A stretch of DNA of 12,210 nucleotides, taken from positions 1 to 12,210 of the forward strand of contig JBAQGA010000106.1 in the NCBI GenBank assembly GCA_049287565.1, in the 5' to 3' direction. This document shows positions 1-7,215 of the stretch, piece after piece. The translations under genes were made by a program, and so were the position numbers. The DNA is from UBA8522 sp049287565 (GTDB lineage Bacteria > Acidobacteriota > Aminicenantia > Aminicenantales > UBA8522). Below the pieces are notes generated by a model. That model did no database searches, was not told where the DNA came from, and was given only the letters and a program-made list of their open reading frames with translations. The stretch's first letter is position 1. Each line of letters begins with the position of its first letter.

Positions 1-40
1 GCATCGAAACCGCGCCCGTTTTCTCCCAGCGCGGAAATTG

Positions 41-110
41 TCATTGCGAGGAACGAAGTGACGAAGCAATCTCCACGAGATCGCCACGGCGTCTTCGACG
101 CCTCGCGACG
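41..110. repeat. Dispersed intergenic repeat of the TCATTGCGAG type
   Basis: Positions 41-73 read TCATTGCGAGGA-CGAAG-GACGAAGCAATCTC in consensus form, a motif I recall as an interspersed intergenic repeat in many unrelated bacteria. The unit has ATTGC (43-47) and GCAAT (66-70) as inverted ends. It is followed by GAGATCGCCAC and a perfect hairpin GGCGTC-TTC-GACGCC (88-102). The outer ends, GCGAG near 46-50 and CTCGC near 102-106, are also inverted, so the whole element looks like a two-part REP-like palindrome with a degenerate right end. It lies downstream of the minus-strand permease operon. There is no T-run after the hairpin on either strand, so it is not a standard intrinsic terminator. 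Copy number cannot be seen here. Confidence 0.65.
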
Positions 111-154
111 CCCGCTCACTCCTCATACGGGTTTCTCATGCCACTGCCCCGAGC

Positions 155-1402
155 CTATTCGTAGCGGAGGGAGACGATGGGGTCGAGCTGGGCCGCTTTG
201 CGGGCGGGGAAGATCCCGAAGAACAGCCCCACCGATACCGCCACCAGGAATCCCAGGACGACCGACCAGGGTGTGACCGCAGCCGGCAGGGGAGTGGCTG
301 CCTTGACCAGCGCGGCGATCAAGTAGCCGATGATAATGCCCAGGATGCCGCCCGTCCCGGTGAGGAACACGGCCTCGAAAAGGAACTGTTTGAGGATGTC
401 CTCCGAGCGCGCGCCGATGGCCTTGCGGATCCCGATCTCCCGTGTCCTCTCCTTCACCGAGACGAGCATGATGTTCATAACCCCGATGCCGCCGACGAGC
501 AGACCGATCGAAGAGATGACGATCATCACCAGGTAGGCGGCGCCGGTGATCTGGTTGTAGAGATCGACGATGGTGTCCTGGGTGAAGACGGCGAAGTCGT
601 TGGGTTTGCCGAATCCGACCTTGCGCCTTTTGCGGAGAATGTTGGTGATGTCCTCGATGGTCTCCGTGATGGTCCCCCGATCTCTGGGCGTAGCGATGAT
701 CTCGATGTTCTCCTTGTCGTAGGGGAAGTGCTTCATCAGCGTCGTGATGGGGATGCCCACGAAGTTGTCCCGGCTCTGACCGAACATGCTTCCCCTTTTC
801 TGGAGGACGCCGACCACCGAGAATTGCACCGGCCCGATGCGGATCTCTTTGCCCAGGGGGCTGGTATGGGGGAAAAGGGTCTCCGCCGTTTCCGCTCCCA
901 GCACACAGACCTTAGTGCTGTGCTGGACGTCGGAAGCGGTCAGGAAGCGCCCCTCTTGGGGCAGGTAAACGGAGAGGACCTGGGGGTACTGTTCGTTCAT
1001 GCCGATGATGCTGGCATCTTCACTCCGGATGTTCTGATACTTGACGGGGACGCCTTCGAAGAAGTTGACGCTCAGGCCGACCGCGACGGCCTTGACCAGG
1101 TCGCTCTCCTGTTTAAGGGCCAGGGCGTCATCGAACGTCAGGTCTTTCCTTTGCCTCTCCTCCTCGCTCCGCTCGCCGACCTGGATGCCCGGTTCGAACT
1201 TGGTGATGCCGATGATATCAGAGCCCACCGCCTCGAGGTCGCTGAGAAAGGAGCGGTTGAGCCCCTGGATGATGGAGACCATGCCGATGACGGTCATAAC
1301 CCCGATAACGATGCCCAGGGCCGTTAGGAAGGAGCGCATCTTATGGCTCTTCAGGGAATCGACCGCCATGCGGATGGTTTCGCCAAGGATGCCCGTTTTC
1401 AT
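155..1402 (-). CDS. MacB/FtsX-type ABC transporter permease (second of tandem pair)
   Basis: This 415-residue protein is an inner-membrane permease with the MacB layout. It has an N-terminal membrane segment (about 23-46), a large periplasmic domain (about 47-285), and three membrane segments near the C-terminus (about 289-315, 340-366, 378-400). The FtsX-family signature is clear: GGIGVMNIMLVSV (304-316) followed by ERTREIGIRKAIGAR (318-332), and the protein ends PARKAAQLDPIVSLRYE. MacB-type permeases work as dimers with a separate or fused ATPase in efflux or envelope export; no ATPase domain is fused here. The ATG overlaps the stop of the upstream permease as ATGA (1399-1402), which implies translational coupling. 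The two proteins are obvious paralogs along their whole length and could form a heterodimer. The substrate cannot be told from sequence. Confidence 0.9.
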   Translation of the reverse strand: MKTGILGETIRMAVDSLKSHKMRSFLTALGIVIGVMTVIGMVSIIQGLNRSFLSDLEAVGSDIIGITKFEPGIQVGERSEEERQRKDLTFDDALALKQESDLVKAVAVGLSVNFFEGVPVKYQNIRSEDASIIGMNEQYPQVLSVYLPQEGRFLTASDVQHSTKVCVLGAETAETLFPHTSPLGKEIRIGPVQFSVVGVLQKRGSMFGQSRDNFVGIPITTLMKHFPYDKENIEIIATPRDRGTITETIEDITNILRKRRKVGFGKPNDFAVFTQDTIVDLYNQITGAAYLVMIVISSIGLLVGGIGVMNIMLVSVKERTREIGIRKAIGARSEDILKQFLFEAVFLTGTGGILGIIIGYLIAALVKAATPLPAAVTPWSVVLGFLVAVSVGLFFGIFPARKAAQLDPIVSLRYE

Positions 1403-2634
1403 TGCTCGGACCTCAGCGCATCGATGGGGTTAAGCTTGGCCGCCTTGTTGGCCGGATAGATGCCGAAGAACAAACCGATCGAGCTGGACACGAGAATGGC
1501 CAGGACGATGGAGGCGGGCTCGACGGTCGATGGCAGGGAGGTCGCGGCCGAGACGATCTTGGCCAGGGAGAGGCCAAGGATGATGCCGATCAGCCCCCCG
1601 GTGCCGGAGATCACCGCTGACTCGATCAGGAATTGGAAGAGAATGTCCTGACGCCTCGCTCCCACGGCCATACGGATACCGATCTCCTTGGTTCTTTCTG
1701 TGACCGAGACCAGCATGATATTCATGACGACGATCCCGCCCACCAAGAGAGCGATCGAGGAGATGGCGATCATGGCGAAATAGATGCTCGAAGTGGCATT
1801 CTTGTAGAACTGGATGAATGTCTCGGAGGTTTGGAAGGAAAAATCGTCGGGATCGTTGAAGGAGCGGTGCCGGGCGGACCGAAGGATGGTCCTGACCTCT
1901 TCCTGGGCGGCCCTCATTCGCTCTTGGGAGGAGGTATGGATATTGATGCTCAGGCTGCGGCGGGAACCATAGATCTTCAAAAAGGTCGTGATCGGTATTC
2001 GAACGTAATTATCCTGGCTGAAGCCGAGGAGTTTGCCTTTCTTTTTGCCCAATCCGACGACCAGGAAGTTATCCGGGCCGATCTTGATCCACTGGCCCAA
2101 GGGATCGGTGAACGGGAAAAGCTTCTCCTTGATATCAAAGCCAATGATGCAAACCAGGCGGGAGTGGATCTCGTCCTCCTTCTGGAGCTGGCGTCCGGCC
2201 TCGAGCTCGAGGACCGTTCCGATGTTGTGGTCGAGGTGAGTGATTCCGCGGATATCCACGTTCCGGAGCGATTGGCTGCCGACCTTAACCGTCCGACTCG
2301 TGCTCGCGCTGGCTCCCACCAATTCGCAGCCGCGGCACTCCCGGCGCAGCAGCTCCATCTCCTTGAAGGCAAGGTCTTTCCTCTTCATCTGTTCTCTGAA
2401 TTCCTTCAGCGACATCCCGATGAGCGAGAACTTGGAGACGGAAAAATCGTTTGCCCCATAAAAGGACATCTTCGTGTAGACGTAGTTGTTGAGCCCCTGG
2501 ATCACCGATACGACGGCGATGATGGTGAGTACACCGATTATGATGCCGAGCAAGGTCAGAAACGTCCTCATTTTGTTGGACCAGAGTGAACTCAAGGATA
2601 TGGAGAGCGATTCAGCAACGTTGAGGCGGACCAT
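1399..2634 (-). CDS. MacB/FtsX-type ABC transporter permease (first of tandem pair)
   Basis: This 411-residue permease is paralogous to the next gene and has the same order: one N-terminal membrane segment (about 23-46), a periplasmic MacB-type domain, then three membrane segments. Signature blocks are NIMLVSVTERTKEIGIRMAVGAR near 305-330 (key run ERTKEIGIR) and the ending PANKAAKLNPIDALRSEQ. An AGGA lies four bases before the ATG, a modest ribosome site. It is the first gene of the minus-strand operon and faces the pyruvate-kinase-like gene across about 100 bases. Its periplasmic domain has a CxxC (C100-R-G-C103) that the paralog lacks, and the paralog has no cysteine at that place. The partner ATPase is not in the window, so it may lie beyond position 1 or be shared from elsewhere. 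Confidence 0.9.
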   Translation of the reverse strand: MVRLNVAESLSISLSSLWSNKMRTFLTLLGIIIGVLTIIAVVSVIQGLNNYVYTKMSFYGANDFSVSKFSLIGMSLKEFREQMKRKDLAFKEMELLRRECRGCELVGASASTSRTVKVGSQSLRNVDIRGITHLDHNIGTVLELEAGRQLQKEDEIHSRLVCIIGFDIKEKLFPFTDPLGQWIKIGPDNFLVVGLGKKKGKLLGFSQDNYVRIPITTFLKIYGSRRSLSINIHTSSQERMRAAQEEVRTILRSARHRSFNDPDDFSFQTSETFIQFYKNATSSIYFAMIAISSIALLVGGIVVMNIMLVSVTERTKEIGIRMAVGARRQDILFQFLIESAVISGTGGLIGIILGLSLAKIVSAATSLPSTVEPASIVLAILVSSSIGLFFGIYPANKAAKLNPIDALRSEQ

Positions 2635-2696
2635 TTTGTCCTATTCTTATTCTACAATAAAATATACGGAAGAGAGAAGTTGTGGTTCGGCGCGCC

Positions 2697-2725
2697 TTGA
2701 CAAAAGCAGGGGGCAAGGGCAGAAT
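2697..2725 (+). promoter_or_regulatory. Candidate sigma70-like promoter for the 2738 gene
   Basis: A perfect TTGACA (2697-2702) is followed after 17 bases by CAGAAT (2720-2725), a four-of-six match to TATAAT. Transcription would start near 2732, only about six bases before the ATG at 2738, so the mRNA would be almost leaderless. No good Shine-Dalgarno sequence lies in the last 15 bases before that ATG, which fits a leaderless start. The assignment rests on consensus matching alone. Confidence 0.35.
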
Positions 2726-2737
2726 GACGCTGAGTTC

Positions 2738-3355
2738 ATGCCTTTAAAAAAAACGACGCTCAAGGGAAAAAAGAGGAGCGGAGATCTGCTCGTCCCCTGC
2801 CTTTACTTCGATAAACCGGGGCCGCAGAACACCCGCCGGACGCTCGAGATCGGCGCCTCCAGAGCGGAAGAGCTGGGCCTCCGGAATATCGTCGTCGCCT
2901 CGAGCTCGGGAAGAACCGGGGCTCAAGCAGCGGCCCTTTTTCGGGGGAAGAACCTGGTCGTAGTCACGCATTCGACCGGCTTCCTCAAGCCCGACTTCCA
3001 AGAACTCAAGCCGGCCCTGCGCCGGAAAATCGAGGCCCTCGGCGGGAAAATCCTCACCTGCCAGCATGCCTTCGGCGGAGTGAACCGCTCCGTCAGAAGG
3101 AAGCTCGCCACCTACGAGCTCGACGAGATCATCGCCTACACGCTCCGGACCTTCGGTGAGGGAGCGAAGGTGGCCATCGAGATCAGTCTCATGGCAGCCG
3201 ATGCCGGGCTGATCCCCGTCCGAGAGCCTTGTATCGTGATCGGAGGGTCGAGCTGGGGGGCCGATACGGCGCTCCTCCTGCGGCCCGCCAACGCTCAGAC
3301 GTTTTTTGACCTCAAAGTTCTCGAGGTCCTGGCGAAGCCTCGTTTCTTCGACTAA
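2738..3355 (+). CDS. Stand-alone pyruvate kinase C-terminal (alpha/beta) domain protein
   Basis: This 205-residue protein resembles the C-terminal domain of pyruvate kinase without the catalytic barrel. Visible family blocks are FDKPGPQNTRRTLEIGASRA (residues about 24-43), NIVVASSSGRTG, NLVVVTHSTGF, the AADAGLIPVREP stretch, and GGSSWGADTALLLRPANAQ followed by FFDLKVLEVLAKPR. I recall similar small proteins of about 180-200 residues in archaea and anaerobic bacteria, where their function is unknown; in true pyruvate kinase this domain binds the allosteric effector. No catalytic Lys/Arg or metal-binding residues of the barrel are present, so it should not be annotated as pyruvate kinase. The ATG at 2738 is chosen because the family homology begins soon after it and the upstream in-frame codons (Ser/Arg/Gly-rich) look non-coding. 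An upstream ATG at 2486 would run antisense into the permease gene. Confidence 0.82.
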   Translation: MPLKKTTLKGKKRSGDLLVPCLYFDKPGPQNTRRTLEIGASRAEELGLRNIVVASSSGRTGAQAAALFRGKNLVVVTHSTGFLKPDFQELKPALRRKIEALGGKILTCQHAFGGVNRSVRRKLATYELDEIIAYTLRTFGEGAKVAIEISLMAADAGLIPVREPCIVIGGSSWGADTALLLRPANAQTFFDLKVLEVLAKPRFFD

Positions 3356-3372
3356 ATGAGTGTCGATGAGCT

Positions 3373-3377
3373 GGAGG
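3373..3377 (+). promoter_or_regulatory. Ribosome binding site fixing the start at 3383
   Basis: GGAGG lies five bases upstream of the ATG at 3383. It argues for this start over the in-frame ATG at 3356, which directly follows the previous stop codon. Starting at 3383 also puts the Lys-Lys signal-peptide n-region at the N-terminus. Confidence 0.8.
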
Positions 3378-3382
3378 AAACA

Positions 3383-3940
3383 ATGAAAAAAAGCATTTTT
3401 CGTTTGGCCGTCTGCGGAGTTATTGTCCTGGCCCTCACTTCCGCTCCTGCCAATGCGCAATTCTATCTGGGCGTCCGGGGCGGCCTCTCCAACCAGAACG
3501 CGAAAGCCGGCGAGCTCGAGTTCGATCGAAACTCAGCCGTCCTCTACGGAGCCCAGGCCGGGATCAAGTTCCTCGGCCTGACCGTGGAAGGGCAATTCTA
3601 TCGCGCCGATCACAATCTCCTGGGTGAGAACGCAGCGATGGTGGAGGTCGAGCAGGAGATGGATTATTATTATCTCGGCGTCAGCGGCAAGCTGGGAATT
3701 TCCCTGGCGATCGTCTACCCCTATGTCACCGTGGGCTACGGGACCTATTCCATCGACCTGAAGGACCTCGGCAAGAAATCCGACGGAGCCTTCAACGTCG
3801 GCGCTGGCGCCGAAGTGACCCTGGGCAAAATCGGGATTTTCGGCGAGCTCAGGTATACAGATTTTTCCGTCGAAATCGAAAGCCTGAAGTGGGATTTCGG
3901 CGGCCTGGATCTCCATTTCGGCCTCAACATCCACTTCTGA
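3383..3940 (+). CDS. Small outer-membrane beta-barrel protein with signal peptide
   Basis: The 185-residue product begins with a classical Sec signal peptide: MKK, a hydrophobic core (about 5-20), and a likely signal peptidase I site after APANA (residue 25), giving a mature protein starting QFYLGVRGG. The rest alternates polar and aromatic/hydrophobic residues in short strands separated by Gly/Asn/Asp turns (for example YYYLGVSGKLGISLA, YPYVTVGYGTYSI, VGAGAEVTLGKIGIFGELRY) and ends in LHFGLNIHF. A terminal Phe is the usual recognition signal for the BAM machinery. This fits an eight-stranded OmpA/OmpW-like small barrel in the outer membrane. No OmpA-like peptidoglycan-binding domain and no lipobox are present. 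The specific role is not recognisable. It lies 27 bases after the pyruvate-kinase-like gene and 12 bases before the pseudouridine synthase, so all three are probably co-transcribed. Confidence 0.82.
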   Translation: MKKSIFRLAVCGVIVLALTSAPANAQFYLGVRGGLSNQNAKAGELEFDRNSAVLYGAQAGIKFLGLTVEGQFYRADHNLLGENAAMVEVEQEMDYYYLGVSGKLGISLAIVYPYVTVGYGTYSIDLKDLGKKSDGAFNVGAGAEVTLGKIGIFGELRYTDFSVEIESLKWDFGGLDLHFGLNIHF

Positions 3941-3952
3941 ATACATCGGGAA

Positions 3953-4678
3953 TTGAAGGTCCGGCTCAACAAATACCTCTCCGAGGCCGGCGTGGCCTCG
4001 CGCCGCGAGGCCGACCGTTGGATTCTTGAGGGCCGTGTCTCGGTCAACCGCAAGATCGTCGACGAGCTCGGCGTCAAGGTGGATGAAGATCAGGACACCG
4101 TCCAGGTCGACGGCAGAACCGTCAAGAAAGAGAGCCGGTTTCTCTATGTCCTGTTGAATAAGCCCACCGGCTATCTGGTCACCCTCAAGGACCCTTTTCA
4201 TCGTCCGACGGTCAGGGACCTGATACCGTCCTCTCTGGGGAGGGTCTTCCCCGTGGGGCGTTTGGATTTCGAGAGCGAAGGAGCCCTGCTCCTGACCAAC
4301 GACGGCGAACTGGCCTACCGGCTGACCCACCCCCGCTTCGGGATCAGCAAGGTTTATGTCGCGAAAGTCCGCGGAAAGCCGGACGAAAAGGCCCTCCGCC
4401 GGCTGGGAAGGGGCGTTTTGCTGGAGGGAAAAAAGACCGCTCCGGCCAAAGCGGCTCTTCTCGCCGGCAACCCGAAATCGAGCCGGCTGCGGATCGAACT
4501 CTATGAAGGCCGCAAAAGAGAGGTCCGGGAGATCTGCCGGGCCGTCGGCCATCCTGTCTTGGAGCTGCGCCGGGTTGAGTTCGCCGGCCTGGGAGTAAAA
4601 CCCTTGAAGCCGGGCGAGTGGAGGCATCTCGAGCCCCGAGAGGTTCGCCGGCTCAAGAGGCTGGTCGAACTCGCCTGA
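3953..4678 (+). CDS. rluB: RsuA/RluB-family rRNA pseudouridine synthase
   Basis: This 241-residue cytoplasmic enzyme would convert a specific uridine in ribosomal RNA to pseudouridine. The N-terminal S4 RNA-binding domain (about 2-55) has RLNKYLSEAGVASRREAD and GRVSVNRKIVDELG. The catalytic domain holds VGRLDFESEGALLLTNDGEL (101-120), in which Asp105 of GRLD is the expected nucleophile, and the C-terminal block EGRKREVREICRAVGHPV. The length fits the short bacterial RluB/RsuA subgroup. The start is TTG: the in-frame stop of the upstream gene is only 15 bases before it, no ATG or GTG exists nearby, and the S4 domain begins at residue 3. The ribosome site is weak (CGGGAA immediately before the start). 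Whether the target is 23S (RluB) or 16S (RsuA) cannot be settled by eye; the opening residues look more like RluB. Confidence 0.9.
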   Translation: MKVRLNKYLSEAGVASRREADRWILEGRVSVNRKIVDELGVKVDEDQDTVQVDGRTVKKESRFLYVLLNKPTGYLVTLKDPFHRPTVRDLIPSSLGRVFPVGRLDFESEGALLLTNDGELAYRLTHPRFGISKVYVAKVRGKPDEKALRRLGRGVLLEGKKTAPAKAALLAGNPKSSRLRIELYEGRKREVREICRAVGHPVLELRRVEFAGLGVKPLKPGEWRHLEPREVRRLKRLVELA

Positions 4679-4679
4679 A

Positions 4680-7115
4680 TTATTTTTCTTTGTCCGCCGG
4701 AGCGGCGAATGTCTTCCAGGAGGCGGCCAGCCGTTCGAACTCCTGGGCGACGAGGAAGTTCACCGTGCCCTCGTCGAAGGAACCGTTCTTTCTCATCGTG
4801 CCGGCCTCGATCCCGGTCAGAATCTCCATCCCCTCATCGACACTCTTGATCGGATAGATGTGAAATTGACCGGCGGCAACGGCCTCGATCACGTCCTGGC
4901 GGAGCATCATGTTCTGGACGTTCTGATGGGGGATGATGACGCCCTGGGTGCCGGTCAGCCCTTGGGCCCGGCAGACGTCGAAGAAGCCCTCGATTTTTTC
5001 GTTCACTCCCCCGATGGGCTGGATCTCCCCTTTCTGGTTGATCGACCCGGTGACGGCGATGTCCTGGCGGAGAGGCAGCTTGGAGAGACTGGAAAGGATG
5101 GCATAGACTTCGGTTGAAGAAGCGCTGTCCCCGTCGATTCCTGAATAGGACTGTTCGAAAGCGATGCTGGCGGAGAGGGAGAAAGGCGTTCTCTGGGCGT
5201 ATTTGCCCCTCAAATAGCCGCCCAGGATGAGGACGCCCTTGTTGTGGGTGGGCCCGCTCAGGTCGGCCTCCCGCTCGATGTTGATGACGCCGGCCCGGCC
5301 GACGGCCGTCTTGGCCGTGATGCGGGTCGGCTTGCCGAAGGCGAACTGTCCCATGTCGTAGACCGACAGTCCGTTCACCTGGCCGACCTCCCGACCCTTG
5401 GTATCGATCAGAATCGTCCCTTCCTCGATCATCTCCTGGATCTTGTCCTCGACCAGGCTGACGCGCTCGAAACGTTCCCGAACGGCCTTTTCGACGTGCT
5501 CCCGGCCGATGATCTTCTTTTGGTCCATTTTCGCCCAGTAGTTGGCCTCGCGGGTCACGTCGGCCAGGACGTGGAACCTGGTCGACACCTTTCTCTGCCG
5601 TCCGGCGATCCGCGTTCCATACTCGATGATCGCCGCTATCCCGCCCTTGTCCACCGGGGAAAGACCGTCTTCATCGCAGATCTTCTTGATGAAACGGGCG
5701 TAATCCCGGATCGTCCGCTCGTCCTTGTTCATCTCGGAATCGAACTCGGCCTTGATCTTGAAGATCTTCTTGAAATCCTCGTCCAGGAAATACAGCAGGT
5801 TGTAGATGTGGGTATCCCCGATCATGACCACCTTGACATCGCATTTGATGGGCTGGGGCTTGAGCCGGCTCGTGGATATCAGGTAGAGAGCCAGGTAGTT
5901 TTGGATCTCGAAAATTTGGTAGCGAAGGGTTCTCTTGAAAGTCGCCCAGACGCCCGGCTCGATCAGGGCGTCCAGGGCATTGATGACCAGGTAGCCGCCG
6001 TTGGCCTTCAGAAAGGAGCCCGCCTTGATCTTGGTGAAATCCGTCTGCCAGACGCCCATCCGGGTGACCGTGGACTCGATCGTCCCGAATAAGTTGACGT
6101 AGTTGGGATTCGTCTCCATGATGACAGGTGCCCCCTTGACCTCGGAGTTGTCGACCAGCAGGTTCACCCTGTACTCCAGGAAAACATCGGAAACATCCCT
6201 GGCCCTATCCTCTTTTTCGTCCTTTTTCTGGGCCTTGAATAGGTCGATGTTGTTGATCAGGTTCTCCTCGACGAGGTTGAGGTAATCGGCGATCTGGGCC
6301 TGGGTAAACCTCTCCCGCAAACCGGCGATGCCGCCCCTGATGATGGGCGTGATGGCCTCGGCATCCCAGTTCTTGAGCTCCGTCCGCGTCTCTTCATCGA
6401 TCTCCCGCAGGCTCTCGAATATCCCCTCCATCTCGGAGGTCAGTTGCTCGTACTTTTTCTTGAGTTCGTCCAAGTCCTTCTGTTCGAATTTCTTCTCCTT
6501 GACCATCGCCTCGATCTCGCGGAAGGACACGCTCCGGTCCTCGACCACCGGGACGAGGTCGGGCTTGATGAACAGGCCCATCTGGACCTGAACCACCGAG
6601 AATCCCTGTTGCGCCGCCCTTTCCTCGAACTTCTGGAGGATCTCTTTTTGCTTCTTCTGCTGAGTCTCGATGATGGTTTCCCTTCTCTCCGTGTAGTACT
6701 TGCTCTTGAGCAGCATGGGGATATTGACCTTGAGCATGTCGATGAGGGCGGCCATACCGTCCTTGAAAAGGCGTCCCTGTCCAGAAGTAAGAATGATCAG
6801 GGTGGGCTCGTCGGGATTCTTGAAATTGTTGACGTAGAGAATGTCGTCCGGCGTCTTCTCTTCCTTTTCCAGCCTCTCCAGGAGCTGCTTGATCGTCGTT
6901 GTCCGGCCGGTGCCCACCAGGCCGGTGATGAAGATGTTGTAGCCGAGACTCTTGATATCGAGACCGGTCAGGATGGCCCTGAGGGCCCGTTCCTGGCCGA
7001 TGATCTCGTCGCAGGGCTTGCATTCATCGGTCGAAACGAAGGGGATGGCCTCAGGCTCCAGATGCCAGCACAGTTTCCCGGGAGGAAGTTCTTCGAACAC
7101 CGTCTTGTCTCTCAT
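4680..7115 (-). CDS. Lon-like ATP-dependent protease (LonB/COG1067 type, AAA_32 plus Lon protease domain)
   Basis: The 811-residue protein couples an N-terminal AAA-type ATPase to a C-terminal Lon peptidase and should degrade proteins in the cytoplasm. From the ATG at 7115, the Walker A region is GLVGTGRTTT (about 65-74) with Arg at the place usually held by Lys. A Walker B-like block is GGYLVINALDAL (about 373-384), and a sensor-like block VMIGDTHIYNLLYFLDEDF lies near 430-448. A charged helical insert (about 140-250) looks like a coiled coil. The peptidase has its catalytic Ser664 in GIDGDSASST and Lys707 in GGVNEKIEGF, the same 43-residue spacing as the Ser/Lys dyad of E. coli Lon. No N-terminal LonA substrate domain is present, which separates it from classical Lon. 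The N-terminus carries a CxxC (32-35). The gene is monocistronic in this view and convergent with the pseudouridine synthase. Confidence 0.92.
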   Translation of the reverse strand: MRDKTVFEELPPGKLCWHLEPEAIPFVSTDECKPCDEIIGQERALRAILTGLDIKSLGYNIFITGLVGTGRTTTIKQLLERLEKEEKTPDDILYVNNFKNPDEPTLIILTSGQGRLFKDGMAALIDMLKVNIPMLLKSKYYTERRETIIETQQKKQKEILQKFEERAAQQGFSVVQVQMGLFIKPDLVPVVEDRSVSFREIEAMVKEKKFEQKDLDELKKKYEQLTSEMEGIFESLREIDEETRTELKNWDAEAITPIIRGGIAGLRERFTQAQIADYLNLVEENLINNIDLFKAQKKDEKEDRARDVSDVFLEYRVNLLVDNSEVKGAPVIMETNPNYVNLFGTIESTVTRMGVWQTDFTKIKAGSFLKANGGYLVINALDALIEPGVWATFKRTLRYQIFEIQNYLALYLISTSRLKPQPIKCDVKVVMIGDTHIYNLLYFLDEDFKKIFKIKAEFDSEMNKDERTIRDYARFIKKICDEDGLSPVDKGGIAAIIEYGTRIAGRQRKVSTRFHVLADVTREANYWAKMDQKKIIGREHVEKAVRERFERVSLVEDKIQEMIEEGTILIDTKGREVGQVNGLSVYDMGQFAFGKPTRITAKTAVGRAGVINIEREADLSGPTHNKGVLILGGYLRGKYAQRTPFSLSASIAFEQSYSGIDGDSASSTEVYAILSSLSKLPLRQDIAVTGSINQKGEIQPIGGVNEKIEGFFDVCRAQGLTGTQGVIIPHQNVQNMMLRQDVIEAVAAGQFHIYPIKSVDEGMEILTGIEAGTMRKNGSFDEGTVNFLVAQEFERLAASWKTFAAPADKEK

Positions 7116-7122
7116 CCGCAGA

Positions 7123-7128
7123 CTCCTT
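7123..7128 (-). promoter_or_regulatory. Ribosome binding site fixing the Lon-like start at 7115
   Basis: On the minus strand AAGGAG is followed by seven bases and then the ATG at 7115. An in-frame ATG lies 54 bases further upstream (7169) but has no purine-rich site before it, and the 18 extra residues (rich in Pro and Arg) do not look like family sequence. The 7115 start is therefore preferred. Confidence 0.75.
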
Positions 7129-7215
7129 GTCGGCCCTGGCCGGACGATCGGTTTCCCTACATACCACAAAATCGTTGAGGAGACAATATAAGCCTAATGC
7201 CAACCTTAAAAGATG

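Noticed and set aside
2742..2752. T-TTA-AAA slippery heptamer followed by an A-run at codon 3 of the pyruvate-kinase-like gene
   Set aside because: It lies too close to the start to make a useful frameshift product, no downstream stimulatory structure is evident, and the zero frame is full length and conserved.
3533..4627. A 364-codon minus-strand frame opposite the barrel protein and pseudouridine synthase
   Set aside because: It spans two unrelated plus-strand genes with strong homology features, so it is not a gene.
4695..4707. CGCCG-GAG-CGGCG hairpin near the convergent gene ends, considered as a terminator
   Set aside because: The T-rich stretch lies on the wrong side for the plus strand and the minus strand continues with an A-rich coding tail, so it does not fit an intrinsic terminator.
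5244..6092. Plus-strand open frames within the Lon-like protease gene
   Set aside because: Low-complexity shadow sequence opposite a continuous ATPase-protease reading frame.
7116..7200. Promoter for the Lon-like protease (TTGTCT with TATGTA, or TTGGCA)
   Set aside because: Pairs with proper spacing match too few consensus bases; a promoter must exist in 7116-7250 but I cannot place it.
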